Source: Paenibacillus pinisoli
Lineage (GTDB): Bacteria; Bacillota; Bacilli; Paenibacillales; Paenibacillaceae
Length of the DNA: 64,000 nucleotides
Assembly (NCBI RefSeq): GCF_003605435.1
Contig: NZ_QXQB01000001.1
Location: 682,001-746,000, forward strand
Direction of reading: 5' to 3'
Made by a program: the position numbers and the translations under genes. How positions within the stretch are numbered: the first letter of the stretch is position 1; each line of letters opens with the position of its first letter. Positions 1-8,987 of this stretch are shown here, one piece after another. The notes below the pieces were generated by a model. That model worked only from the letters and a program-made list of their open reading frames with translations. It had not been told where the DNA came from and searched no databases.

Positions 1-855
1 TGAGCATGTAGCGGGGCTACGCGACGTTACAGCTCAAATTTCCTGCGTTTTCAGTATGTAACGGTGCCTCGTGGTGTTACAGCTCCATTTCCTTGTGTCT
101 TTGGCATGTAACGGTGCCTCACGGCGTTGTAGCTCCAATCTGCTGCTTTTTGAGCATGTAGCGGTGCTTATGCGGCGTTGCAGTTCCAATCTGCTGCTTT
201 TTGAGCATGTAGCGAGGCCTCACGGCGTTACAGCTCCAATTCCTTGTGTCTTTGGCATGTAACGGTGCCTCACGGCGTTGTAGCTCCAATCTGCTGCTTT
301 TTGAGCATGTAGCGGTGCCTCGCGACGTTGCAGCTCCAATTTCCTGCGTTTTGAACTTGTAACGGTGTCTCGCGACGTTGCAGTTCCAATCTGCTGCGTT
401 TTGAGCATGTAGCGAGGCCTCACGGCGTTACAGTTCAAATCTGCTGCTTTTTGAGCATGTAACGGGGCTACGCGATGTTGCAGCTCCAATCTGCTGCTTT
501 TTGAGCATGTAGCGGGGCTACGCGACGTTACAGCTCCATTTCACTGCGTTTTAAGCATGTAGCGGTGCCTCGCGGCGTTGCAGTTCCATTTTGCTGCGTA
601 TTGGGCATGTAACGGTGCCTCGCGGCGTTGCAGCTCCCTTTCACTTCGTTTTGGGCATGTAGCGGTGTCTCACAGCGTTACAGTTCCATTTTACTTCGTT
701 TTGGGCATGTAGCGGTGCTACGCGGCGTTGCAGCTCCATTTCACTGCATATTGAGCATGTAACGGCGCCTCACGGCGTTACAGCTCCATTTTACTGCATT
801 GTGAGCATCCAGCGGTGCTACGCGGTGTTACAAGCTCCCTTTCAGTAATAAGTGG
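1..855. repeat. Degenerate 50-bp tandem repeat array (~17 copies)
   Basis: A unit of about 50 bp recurs from the window edge to about 855, each copy marked by a CATGTA(A/G)CG core and a GCGTT(A/G)CAG core. Copies differ by scattered substitutions and 1-2 base indels. Within a copy the TGTARCG arm can pair with the CGTTRCA arm around a GC-rich loop. The spacer carries GCTC and GAGC arms that can form a second hairpin. Short open frames through the array simply follow the repeat and have no ribosome site. The array continues beyond the window, so its full length is unknown. Function unknown. Confidence 0.9.
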
Positions 856-904
856 TGTTATAGCATGTTACAACGAGCCTTCCCTCCCTAGCCCAAACAA
901 ACAT

Positions 905-944
905 AAAAAAGCCGCTCTACCGTCGATGATGACGGTAGAGCGGC
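905..944 (-). terminator. Rho-independent terminator of ccpA-mtnN
   Basis: A 14-bp perfect stem (GCCGCTCTACCGTC and its complement) with a 6-base loop is followed on the minus strand by a run of six T. It lies directly after the mtnN stop codon and separates that gene from the repeat array. Confidence 0.9.
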
Positions 945-953
945 ACATAAGTG

Positions 954-1652
954 CTAGATATGTTTGACCATCTCGTCGATGATCTGATGCGAATGGGTCG
1001 AGGCTTTCACCGTGAATTCCGGAAAATTCACATGGGCGGAGCCGTCAGCCTTGTCGGACATGGAGCGGATGACGACATACGGAATGCCGTTCATATCGCA
1101 TACCTGCGCGACAGATGCCCCTTCCATCTCAGCGCAAGCGCCCTGCAGCTCCTGATGCAGCGACTCTACCGCTTCTCGGCTCGCGATAAACTGATCGCCA
1201 GACAACACTTTGCCCTTCAGGCTGCGGCCCGGGAACAGCTTCTCGCTTGCTGCATACGCAAGCTCGACGAGATGCTTGTCCGCTGCAAACTCAGAACGGG
1301 GATGGAATGGAATGACGCCCTTGGCGAATCCCAGCGGCGTGCAGTCCATATCATGCTGGATGCAGCTCTCGGATACTACGATATCGCCGATGTCCAGCTT
1401 TGGATCCAGCGCACCCGCAACACCCGTGAACAAAACGCAGTCCGCGCCTGCGTCTAGCAAAATTTGAGTACATACCGCGGCGTTGACCTTGCCGACGCCC
1501 GATTTGCAATAGATAACCTGCTTGTCATGCAGGACTCCTTCATAATACGTAATGCCAGCTTTCGTAAATTCCGAAGCGACGGCGACATGCTGGTGAAGAA
1601 GCTCAATCTCCTCCGCCATAGCGCCGATGATGCCGATTTTCGTTATAGCCAT
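954..1652 (-). CDS. mtnN: 5'-methylthioadenosine/S-adenosylhomocysteine nucleosidase
   Basis: Cytosolic nucleosidase that cleaves adenine from methylthioadenosine and S-adenosylhomocysteine, feeding methionine salvage and the activated methyl cycle. The 232-residue length is normal for the family. The N-terminal GIIGAMAEE motif holds a catalytic glutamate, AEMEGA (174-179) is the nucleoside-binding motif, and SDKADG (199-204) holds the catalytic aspartate. It starts 6 bases after the ccpA stop, so the two are probably cotranscribed. The nearest purine-rich site lies 13 bases upstream inside the end of ccpA, which suggests weak or coupled initiation. Confidence 0.95.
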   Translation of the reverse strand: MAITKIGIIGAMAEEIELLHQHVAVASEFTKAGITYYEGVLHDKQVIYCKSGVGKVNAAVCTQILLDAGADCVLFTGVAGALDPKLDIGDIVVSESCIQHDMDCTPLGFAKGVIPFHPRSEFAADKHLVELAYAASEKLFPGRSLKGKVLSGDQFIASREAVESLHQELQGACAEMEGASVAQVCDMNGIPYVVIRSMSDKADGSAHVNFPEFTVKASTHSHQIIDEMVKHI

Positions 1653-1658
1653 TATATA

Positions 1659-2663
1659 TTATATTCCCCCAACCGATTGACGAACTACAATCTCATGCGG
1701 CAGCGTAACCTTGGATTGCTCTACATTTTCTTTCTTCATGAGCTTCGTGAGCAGACGCATCGATACCGCACCGATATCATACATCGGCTGTGCGACTGCA
1801 GTCAGCTGCGGACGAACCATAGAAGCCATGCGGCTGTTATCTACGCTGATAACGGAAATATCCGCAGGCACCTGCAAGCCGGAATCCTGAATGCAGTGGA
1901 TTGCGCCAATCGCCATCTCATCCGTTGCGGAGAATACGGCTGTCGGGCGTTCCGGGAGATCGATAAAATATTTCATCGCTTCGGCGCCGGACTCATACCT
2001 GTAGTTGCCTATGCGAACCAATGTGTCATCATATGTAATGCCCGATTGCTCCAGTGCGCGCTTATAGCCCTGAAATCTTGCATAGCCATTGGATGGGTCC
2101 TGAAGCGTGCCGCTAATCATGGCAATGCGCTTATGACCTTGGGAAACAAGCTTCATGACAGCATCATAAGCCGCTTCTTCATGGTCGATGTCCACGGAAG
2201 GAATTTGGTTGTTGTCGTCGCTTGTCGCGCAAAGCACGATCGGAACGTTCGCTGTCTTGAACGCTTGCAAATGATCTTCCGTAACCGCGCCGCCCATGAA
2301 CAGCAAACCGTCAACTTGCTTCTCCAGAAGCGTGTTGATAACCCGGATTTCCTTGTCCTTCTTCTTGTCGGCGTTGCACAAAATGATATTATAATGATAC
2401 ATATTGGCGATGTCTTCGATTCCGCGTGCCACTTCGGCAAAAATCGCATTGGAAATATCCGGTATGACTACGCCTACCGTTGTTGTTTTCTTGCTCGCTA
2501 GACCGCGAGCTACCGCATTTGGCCGATAGCCCAGACGTTCAATGGCTTCGTACACTTTCTTCCTTGTCGCTGGTTTAACATTCGGGTTGTTGTTCACGAC
2601 CCGGGATACTGTAGCCATCGACACGCCTGCTTCTCTTGCTACATCATAAATGGTTACCGTCAC
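1659..2663 (-). CDS. ccpA: Catabolite control protein A (LacI family)
   Basis: LacI/GalR-type regulator that binds cre sites with HPr-Ser-P and mediates carbon catabolite control in Firmicutes. The N-terminal helix-turn-helix ([20 protein letters not shown]) and the following NPNVKP hinge closely match Bacillus CcpA. The remainder is a periplasmic-binding-protein-like sensor domain. An ATG at 2678 lacks a ribosome site, whereas GGAGAGAG sits 5 bases before a GTG at 2663. That start gives an N-terminus like that of B. subtilis CcpA, so it is preferred. It is followed closely by mtnN. Confidence 0.93.
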   Translation of the reverse strand: MTVTIYDVAREAGVSMATVSRVVNNNPNVKPATRKKVYEAIERLGYRPNAVARGLASKKTTTVGVVIPDISNAIFAEVARGIEDIANMYHYNIILCNADKKKDKEIRVINTLLEKQVDGLLFMGGAVTEDHLQAFKTANVPIVLCATSDDNNQIPSVDIDHEEAAYDAVMKLVSQGHKRIAMISGTLQDPSNGYARFQGYKRALEQSGITYDDTLVRIGNYRYESGAEAMKYFIDLPERPTAVFSATDEMAIGAIHCIQDSGLQVPADISVISVDNSRMASMVRPQLTAVAQPMYDIGAVSMRLLTKLMKKENVEQSKVTLPHEIVVRQSVGGI

Positions 2664-2889
2664 GGATTCTCTCTCCATTTGCTCAAAATTTTATTTTCGC
2701 ACGCCACATATTAGAGTAATGATACGACAAAATATTACTTTTCGCAATGTACGCCAAAGCGGTCGCACCATCCGAATGCGAGAATGTTGAAAGACATAAC
2801 CCCTCGCGTATTCAATCGCAAGCCGGTCATGCCTCCACGGAAGCCTTGTGAACGGTGTAAGCGAAGCGCCTGCGCTGCTCGCGCGGGTG

Positions 2890-3303
2890 TTATGTATGAA
2901 GCGTCCTTCTGCTGATCTGCTGCAGCCGCTTATTGATATCGGCAATCCAATCTTCATCCTCGAGCGACTGTGCCAGCAAATATAGATCAAGGAGCATATT
3001 CACCCGCTGTTCGGCCAGCGCTTCAACTTCATGTATCTCCGGCTGTTGCTTGTTCGCTTTTGCTTCCACTAACAAATCTGCCCATTCATTGCATTCGTTA
3101 AACAGGAACGTGCCTTTATCGGGCTCCGCGCCAAGCTGAGCAATCAATCCGGTCAAATCCGGCTTTACCTCCGGTATAACTTCGCTTCTGCTGCAGGTTG
3201 TGCAGGAGAAGATCGGCACGTTGTCGATCTCAACCTTACCTGAATATATGACGGTGCGCAGCTTCATCGTCATCGTCTCGCCGCAATGGCATGTCTTGCG
3301 CAA
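2890..3303 (-). CDS. YgiT-type zinc-finger protein, hypothetical
   Basis: A 137-residue protein with an N-terminal CxC...CxxC arrangement (Cys5, Cys7 and a later CTTC) and the phrase IDNVPIFSC, as in YgiT-type zinc-finger domains. The C-terminal two thirds is predicted helical and charged. The start is TTG at 3303 with GGAG nine bases upstream, and no better ATG exists before the cysteine motif. YgiT family proteins are often antitoxins or regulators, but no toxin partner is next to it. The 226 bases between this gene and ccpA hold no supported gene. Confidence 0.6.
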   Translation of the reverse strand: MRKTCHCGETMTMKLRTVIYSGKVEIDNVPIFSCTTCSRSEVIPEVKPDLTGLIAQLGAEPDKGTFLFNECNEWADLLVEAKANKQQPEIHEVEALAEQRVNMLLDLYLLAQSLEDEDWIADINKRLQQISRRTLHT

Positions 3304-3451
3304 GTTGGTCAGCTCCTTCTCCTAGCGGCAGAAACGCTATCCTGCCTAATCGTATTTCTACTGAGAGTGAGTAAAATATTCGACCTTTTTTGGCAAAACT
3401 CCTGCAAATAAGGCTATGTAATTTTTACTACTAAAGACCCTGAAAAGGCCT

Positions 3452-3889
3452 TCAGGCGGCAATGCGCCGCCACTTTCGGCGAACGACTGGAATCGACACC
3501 AGAATCGTCCAGGCGGCGGCGCCGATCATATCGTTGCGCACATCCATGATATCCATCATTCTTCCATCTACGAACAGCTGATGGTATTCGTCCGTCACGC
3601 CGTACAAGCCGCACAGCAGCACAATAACGACCTTCATCACCAGCTTATCGGAGCGGGAGCCAAAGCCGTAATCCAAGGCGGCTGCAAGAATAAAATAACT
3701 CACGAAATGACCCCAATTAAAATCCGTCATATTCGGGAACAGCTTCTGAAATAAAGGAAGCACCGACCCTACTTCATCACCCGTTCTGGATGACAATGCA
3801 AAAATAACAGCCATCCATACCAGGGCAGGGATGAAACGGACTAGCCGGCGGCCCCGCCAATTTTTTTTCGTATTGCTCATTTGATTCAT
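3452..3889 (-). CDS. VanZ-like membrane protein
   Basis: A 145-residue integral membrane protein of the VanZ-like family. The characteristic pieces are FALSSRTGDE after the first membrane segment, WGHFVSYFILAAAL in the next, and DEYHQLFVDGR followed by DIMDVRNDMIGA. About four transmembrane segments are visible. An in-frame ATG at 3928 is less likely because AAGGAG lies 5 bases upstream of the ATG at 3889. VanZ relatives influence teicoplanin resistance in enterococci, but the cellular role of most family members is unknown. No vancomycin-resistance genes surround it. Confidence 0.85.
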   Translation of the reverse strand: MNQMSNTKKNWRGRRLVRFIPALVWMAVIFALSSRTGDEVGSVLPLFQKLFPNMTDFNWGHFVSYFILAAALDYGFGSRSDKLVMKVVIVLLCGLYGVTDEYHQLFVDGRMMDIMDVRNDMIGAAAWTILVSIPVVRRKWRRIAA

Positions 3890-3946
3890 ATATACTCCTT
3901 CGCTACAATATGAATGTAACCATTTCATGGAGAGGGAGGGGATAAC

Positions 3947-4477
3947 ATGTCCTTGCAGAACCAGACGGTCATCTGCCTGCTAGACGATGAATTTGAGGAT
4001 TTGGAGCTATGGTATCCCGTCTACCGCGTGCGCGAGGCTGGAGCTACCGTGCTATATGCCGGTCCGGAGAAAGGAAAAACCCATATCGGCAAGTACGGCG
4101 TGCCAGCCGTTGCCGATCTGTCATTCGACGAAGTGAACAGTGAGGACATCATTGGTCTCCTCGTACCGGGAGGCTGGGCTCCGGACAAGCTGAGACGATA
4201 TCCTAAGGTTCTGTCTCTTGTGCAAGAGCTTAATGCCGCAGACAAGCCGATCGGTCAGATCTGCCATGCCGGATGGGTGCTTATCTCCGCCAAAATATTG
4301 GAGGGCAGACAAGTTACCTCTACTCCCGGCATTCGCGACGATATGGAGAACGCAGGCGCCACCTGGCATGATGAGCCAGTCGTTGTCGACGGCAATCTGA
4401 TCTCCGCGCGCCGGCCGCCGGACCTTCCGCCTTATGCGAAAGCGTTCGTAGACGCATTGGAACAGCGAATGGGTTAA
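3947..4477 (+). CDS. DJ-1/PfpI family protein (YhbO-like)
   Basis: A 176-residue class I glutamine-amidotransferase-like fold protein. The family includes proposed deglycases/chaperones and PfpI-type intracellular peptidases. The nucleophile elbow is QICHAGW, with the expected Cys and adjacent His. VPGGWAPDKLRR is the conserved phrase before it, and the N-terminal LLDDEFEDLE holds the acidic residue that pairs with the nucleophile. It is preceded by GAGAGGGAGGGG and is convergent with ptsI, whose stop codon overlaps its own. Confidence 0.88.
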   Translation: MSLQNQTVICLLDDEFEDLELWYPVYRVREAGATVLYAGPEKGKTHIGKYGVPAVADLSFDEVNSEDIIGLLVPGGWAPDKLRRYPKVLSLVQELNAADKPIGQICHAGWVLISAKILEGRQVTSTPGIRDDMENAGATWHDEPVVVDGNLISARRPPDLPPYAKAFVDALEQRMG

Positions 4478-4493
4478 CCATTCGCTGTTTTTT
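4463..4493 (+). terminator. Terminator hairpin containing both stop codons
   Basis: CAGCGAATGG, loop GTTAA, CCATTCGCTG, followed by six T on the plus strand. The five-base loop carries the TAA stop of the PfpI-like gene and, on the other strand, the TAA stop of enzyme I. The stem is coding sequence for both proteins. Confidence 0.85.
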
Positions 4494-6216
4494 CTTCCGG
4501 TTCGCGCTTGAACGCCTCCAGCATAGCAATCACTTCCGAGCTTGTGCGGCACTGCTGCAGATGCTCGAACAGCCCTTGGCTCTCCTCCTGCTTCGTGCCA
4601 AGCAGCCGCTCCTTCACATGCAGGATCGAATGAGCCGACATGCTCAGCTCATCGACATCCAGACTGAGCCAGATCGGCAGCGCCCGCATGTCTCCTGCCA
4701 GTTCCCCGCATACGCCTACCGTAATGCCGGACCGCTTAGCGGCATCCACTGTCAACTTCAGCATTCGCAGGAGCGCAGGATGGAACGGCTCGTACAGGTG
4801 GGAGATCTCCTCGTTCATGCGGTCGACCGCAAGCGTGAATTGGACCAGATCATTCGTCCCGATGCTGAAGAAGTCCACCTCTTGCGCCAGCAAATCCGCA
4901 ATCATAACAGCCGCCGGCACTTCAATCATGATGCCGACCTTCATTCCCTTGTCATACGGAATGCCTTCCTGCTCCAGCTCCATCTTCGCTTCGTTCAGAA
5001 TCCGATTCGCGCTGCGCACTTCATCAACCGATGAGATCAGCGGATACATAAGCTTCACTTGACCGTAGACGCTCGCGCGAAGAATAGCTCTGAGCTGGGT
5101 CTTGAACAAGTCGGTACGGTCAAGCGAGATGCGGATGGCGCGATATCCTAGAAACGGATTATCCTCCTCCGGAAGCTCAAAATAATCAAGCTGCTTGTCT
5201 CCGCCGACGTCGAGCGTGCGTATGACAAGCGGGTGGCCATCCAGCTTCTCGGCGACGCTGCGGTACACCTCGAATTGCTCCTCTTCCTTCGGGAATCGGT
5301 TCCGGTCCATATATAGAAATTCGGTGCGGAACAAGCCAACGCCGTTCGCCCCGCTCGACAACGCAATCTCCAGCTCCTTGATCGAGCTGATATTCGCTTC
5401 CAGCCGCAGCGCCTTGCCGTCAGGCGTCACCGAATGGCGCGACGCAAAGTGCTGGAGCTTCTTCTTCTCTTCCATCTGCTTGTCGTGCAGCTGATTGTAG
5501 CGTTCAATAACAGCCTCTATGGGATCGATATAGACCGTACCGTCACTGCCGTCGATCACGATGGTCTGACCCGTCATTATCGGCTCTGTCAATCCTTGCT
5601 CAACTCCCACAACAAGCGGTACGCCAAGCGCTCTAGCCATAATGGACGAATGAGAGGTGGTGCTGCCAGCCAGGGTCACTATGCCTAGCACATGATCCGG
5701 GTTAATGTGAGCGAGCTGGGAAGGAGACAGCTCCTTCGCAATGAGAATGAAGGGCTGCGTATCTGCCGGCAGCGCAATCTCCGGAACGCCGAGCAAATGC
5801 TTGAGAAGGCGATTGCCGACGTCCTTGATATCAAGCGCCCGCTCTTTCATATAGTCGTCGTCCAGCAGATCGAACATCGTAACAAAGTGGTCGATCGCTT
5901 CCTTCACGGCCACTTCCGCCGCCTTGTACTGGCGCTGTATGATGCCCTGAATCTCATTCATGAAGACCGGATCGTCCAGGATCGCCAGATGCGCGTCGAA
6001 AATGTTCGTCTCATCTGAGCCGACAACCTCTCTCAGCTCATCCTTGATCTGCTCAATCTCGACCTTGGATGTCCTGATGCCTTCATAAACCCGCTCAAAT
6101 TCACGAGCGAAGTCGGCCACGTCGATCTTTTGGTCGGGCACTTCCCACTCCCAGTTCGGCAGCACAAACGATTTGCCGATCGCGATGCCTGACGAGGCGC
6201 CTATTCCTTGAATCAT
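4474..6216 (-). CDS. ptsI: PTS enzyme I (phosphoenolpyruvate-protein phosphotransferase)
   Basis: Transfers phosphate from PEP to HPr, the first step of the phosphotransferase system. The 580-residue length is typical. The phosphohistidine domain motif GSTTSHSSIMAR places the active His at 189. FRTEFLYMDR and the C-terminal MIEVPAA and CGELAGD motifs belong to the PEP-binding barrel. It overlaps the upstream PTS permease by 4 bases (ATGA) and has GGAGGGG before the ATG, so the two are one operon. No HPr gene is adjacent, unlike the usual ptsHI arrangement. The symbol ptsP is also used for such copies. Confidence 0.93.
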   Translation of the reverse strand: MIQGIGASSGIAIGKSFVLPNWEWEVPDQKIDVADFAREFERVYEGIRTSKVEIEQIKDELREVVGSDETNIFDAHLAILDDPVFMNEIQGIIQRQYKAAEVAVKEAIDHFVTMFDLLDDDYMKERALDIKDVGNRLLKHLLGVPEIALPADTQPFILIAKELSPSQLAHINPDHVLGIVTLAGSTTSHSSIMARALGVPLVVGVEQGLTEPIMTGQTIVIDGSDGTVYIDPIEAVIERYNQLHDKQMEEKKKLQHFASRHSVTPDGKALRLEANISSIKELEIALSSGANGVGLFRTEFLYMDRNRFPKEEEQFEVYRSVAEKLDGHPLVIRTLDVGGDKQLDYFELPEEDNPFLGYRAIRISLDRTDLFKTQLRAILRASVYGQVKLMYPLISSVDEVRSANRILNEAKMELEQEGIPYDKGMKVGIMIEVPAAVMIADLLAQEVDFFSIGTNDLVQFTLAVDRMNEEISHLYEPFHPALLRMLKLTVDAAKRSGITVGVCGELAGDMRALPIWLSLDVDELSMSAHSILHVKERLLGTKQEESQGLFEHLQQCRTSSEVIAMLEAFKREPEEKTANG

Positions 6217-8099
6217 TGCGTTTCCCCTCCACCGTTGCTCTCTTTAAGCACAACTGACATTACCGAAGACTGTCCTTTCTTCACCGCTTTGAACGGCGCA
6301 TAGCGCCATGAGCGGACCCGGTCGGAATTGGTAATCACCATTGGCGTCGCAAGAGATTTGCTTTCCTTGCGCACCTTCTGAAGATTGAAGCGAATCAGCA
6401 GCATCCCTGGGATTACCTCGTCGCCTTCCTTTACAACTGCCTGGAAATACGACTTGCCCGCTAGCTTGGACGTATCGATCCCGATATGCAGCAGCACTTC
6501 CAACCCTTCTTCCGTCTTGATTCCGATGGCATGCATCGTCGGATAAATATGGATAACCGTTCCCTTCACAGGCGAGACAAGCTCGCCCTTCTCCGGCAGG
6601 AAGGCCACGCCTTCCCCTACCAGCTTGCCGGCAAAGATCGGATCCGGAACTTCCTCAAGCGGAATCATGCGGCCTTGCATCGGCGAGTGGAACAGCACTT
6701 GCGCCTGGTCGCGCTGAATCGTCTTCATCATTTCCTCGCGAATAAGCTCGGAGTACGTGCCGAACACGACCTGGACATGGCCTCCGCCCAGACGGATGAC
6801 GCCCGCTGCGCCCAGATTGCGAAGCGCATTAATATCGAGCACCTTCTCATTGGAGACCTTCAGCCTGAGGCGCGTAATGCAGGACTCCATCTGAATGATA
6901 TTCTGCTTGCCTCCAATCGCTTGCAGAATAAGAGGAGCGCGGTACGGAATATCTCCGGCCCACTCATCCAGCTGCGAGCCTTCCTCGCGGCCCGGAGTCG
7001 GAATGCGGAAGCGGCGAATGGCCCAGCGGAACAGGACGTAATAGACAATGCCGACTACAATGCCGATCGGAATGAGCAGCCAGCCCCGCGTTGCAAGATG
7101 TTCATTGATTATAAAATCGATCGCTCCTGCCGAGAAAGAGAAGCCGTGCAATATGCCCAGCTCATAGGTAACCCACATAATGACGCCGGAGAGAATCGCA
7201 TGAACGACATACAAGTAAGGCGCAACAAACAGAAAGGCGAATTCCACCGGCTCCGTCACGCCCGTCAGGAACGAAGCAAGCGCGGCATATAGGAATGTCC
7301 GCCTGATCTTCGGCTTAAGGTCTTCCCTGGCCTCATGAATAATCGCAAAGGCAATAGCCGGGAGCGCGAACATCATCGTGGGATACAAGCCTGCCATGAA
7401 GCTGCCCGCAGTAGGATCGCCTGCAAAAAATCTCGGCAAGTCGCCGTACACCATATTGCCGGCTTCCGTCTCATAACCGCCGATCTGGAACCAGAACACA
7501 TGGCTGACCAGGTGGTGCAGGCCAAAAACAACAAGGATACGATGAATGAAGCCGTACAGAAACACGCCGAAGCCGCCGCCGGAAGCGACGATGTCGCCCA
7601 GCTTTACTAACAGCGCCTCCAGATAAGGCGCTAAATTGATCATGCCGATCGAGAAAAGCAGCGCAATAAAGCTGACAAAAAGCGGCACAAATCTTGGCCC
7701 GCCAAAAAACTGAATATATTCCGGCAGACGCAAATCCTTGAACCTCTCATGGCTAATGCCGGATATAATGCCGATGATGGCGCCAATCGCCACGGTCGGC
7801 TCGATGTTCGCGTCCGCAGACCCCGTAATGCCGGTATAAATGATCATGCCGATCAAAGAGGCCATACCCGCGGCAAGCGCATTGCCGGTAAGGCCAAGTG
7901 CAACGCCCAGCGCGAATATAAACGGCAAATACATAAAAATGATCTCGCTTGCCGCTTGGAGATGCGCAGGCATGCCGGGTAACCCTATGTAATCCCAGGG
8001 CAGCTGGCTCAAGCTTAAAAACACAGCCGCGCCAGGCAGCACGATCATTGGCAGCATGAAAGCTCTGCCCAGTTGCTGCAAGCTCCCTATGAATGTCAT
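6213..8099 (-). CDS. PTS permease EIICBA, N-acetylglucosamine/glucose type
   Basis: Single-chain transporter that imports and phosphorylates a sugar. Residues 1-360 form the membrane EIIC domain. EIIB follows with its phosphorylated Cys at 407 in the motif ESCITRLR. EIIA is C-terminal with HSPMQG and the active His at 538 in LLHIGID. The EIIC phrases FGLHHLV and DLPRFFAGDPTAG resemble NagE-type N-acetylglucosamine permeases more than PtsG. It is translationally coupled to enzyme I. AGGAGG lies 7 bases before the ATG. Substrate is inferred from sequence resemblance only. Confidence 0.88.
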   Translation of the reverse strand: MTFIGSLQQLGRAFMLPMIVLPGAAVFLSLSQLPWDYIGLPGMPAHLQAASEIIFMYLPFIFALGVALGLTGNALAAGMASLIGMIIYTGITGSADANIEPTVAIGAIIGIISGISHERFKDLRLPEYIQFFGGPRFVPLFVSFIALLFSIGMINLAPYLEALLVKLGDIVASGGGFGVFLYGFIHRILVVFGLHHLVSHVFWFQIGGYETEAGNMVYGDLPRFFAGDPTAGSFMAGLYPTMMFALPAIAFAIIHEAREDLKPKIRRTFLYAALASFLTGVTEPVEFAFLFVAPYLYVVHAILSGVIMWVTYELGILHGFSFSAGAIDFIINEHLATRGWLLIPIGIVVGIVYYVLFRWAIRRFRIPTPGREEGSQLDEWAGDIPYRAPLILQAIGGKQNIIQMESCITRLRLKVSNEKVLDINALRNLGAAGVIRLGGGHVQVVFGTYSELIREEMMKTIQRDQAQVLFHSPMQGRMIPLEEVPDPIFAGKLVGEGVAFLPEKGELVSPVKGTVIHIYPTMHAIGIKTEEGLEVLLHIGIDTSKLAGKSYFQAVVKEGDEVIPGMLLIRFNLQKVRKESKSLATPMVITNSDRVRSWRYAPFKAVKKGQSSVMSVVLKESNGGGETQ

Positions 8100-8195
8100 T
8101 CCTAACCTCCTAGCACGTCAATTGCAGACAAGTGTATTAGTCTGTCATCTACTGTATCTATTACGATGTTAAGCTCTCGCTTTCCATTTGTCAAA

Positions 8196-8222
8196 ATAAA
8201 AAGACGGGCCATTCGGCCCGTC
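8196..8222 (-). terminator. Terminator after the Q/S/Y-rich gene
   Basis: An 8-bp perfect stem (GACGGGCC/GGCCCGTC, loop of four) is followed on the minus strand by TTTTTATTTTG. It isolates the downstream PTS operon from the Q/S/Y-rich gene. Confidence 0.88.
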
Positions 8223-8257
8223 CTTCGTTGATGATTCTCTCCCGAATCAAATGGATC

Positions 8258-8863
8258 TTAACGGGAATATTGAGAGCTCGATTGTGGGCTGGAGGACCAA
8301 CCGTAACGGGAAATAACCGGTCCAGCTTGCTCGTAAGCATTAGTCGCTTGATATACCGGGTTGATGGACGTGTTGGAATGAACAGGTCCATGGGATTGAT
8401 AGCCGGATTGGCCAAACGATTGTTGAGCAAATTGCGCCGGTTGGTACGATTGCTGGTATTGTTGCTGGCCATATCCTTGGTGTTGTTGTGCATCCTGGCC
8501 AGCTTGATAACCGTAACGCGCGATAACCGGACCTACATCGCCGAAAGCTGTAGCTGGCGAGCTTGCATGGCTTTGTACCGGTCCATGGGATTGGTAACCT
8601 TGATTCGAAACGGCCGGCTGCGAATAGGATTGAATGGCTGGAGCAGCATGCTGCTGGTAGCCATAAGATTGCGAATGCTGGGCCCCTGCATTATTGAAAG
8701 ACGGGTTTACAATAGATGCGGATTCCCGGCCAAATGTAGGATAGCTAAGCTGTCCTTGGTAATGCGACTGAACAAAGCCAGTCGGTTGGAAGTTTTGGCT
8801 TGCATTCGAAAATTGTTGTTGTCCGCCTTGGAACTGTGCCGGCTGTTGCGAATATTGATTCAC
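8258..8863 (-). CDS. Low-complexity Gln/Ser/Tyr/Gly-rich protein with internal duplication
   Basis: A 201-residue protein without signal peptide, membrane segment or recognised fold. It consists largely of Q, S, Y, G, A and P with aromatic residues spaced like a prion-like domain. Two related modules are visible: GYQSHGPVQS...DVGPVIARYGY (about 93-125) and GYQSHGPVHS...QAGPVISRYGW (about 154-190). A GGAGG site precedes the ATG and a clean terminator follows, so it is a genuine monocistronic gene. Composition recalls some spore-coat or matrix proteins, but that is only a guess. Confidence 0.75.
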   Translation of the reverse strand: MNQYSQQPAQFQGGQQQFSNASQNFQPTGFVQSHYQGQLSYPTFGRESASIVNPSFNNAGAQHSQSYGYQQHAAPAIQSYSQPAVSNQGYQSHGPVQSHASSPATAFGDVGPVIARYGYQAGQDAQQHQGYGQQQYQQSYQPAQFAQQSFGQSGYQSHGPVHSNTSINPVYQATNAYEQAGPVISRYGWSSSPQSSSQYSR

Positions 8864-8987
8864 GTTGTGTCCTCCTTGGATTTACCGTAAGTCTTCTGAA
8901 AGCAAAGGAATAGCGCCAATTCGGCGCCATCGCCCTCGATACAGAAGCCTTTCTTATTGTGGAGTAGACACGTCCCAATTATAACAG

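Noticed and set aside
71..489. Open frames of 63 and 89 codons inside the repeat array
   Set aside because: They follow the 50-bp repeat in both directions, have no ribosome site and repeat the same peptide motif, as expected from any open frame in a tandem repeat.
1..855. CRISPR array
   Set aside because: The unit is contiguous with no unique spacers, copies are degenerate along their whole length, and no cas gene is present.
1464..2501. 345-codon plus-strand frame opposite ccpA and mtnN
   Set aside because: Antisense shadow of two clearly identified genes with no supporting motif.
2691..2990. 99-codon minus-strand frame upstream of ccpA
   Set aside because: It overlaps the 3' end of the YgiT-like gene in another frame, has low-information sequence and no ribosome site.
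3947..4477. Classifying the PfpI-like protein as a protease with a defined substrate
   Set aside because: The family covers several disputed activities, and nothing in the sequence discriminates between them.
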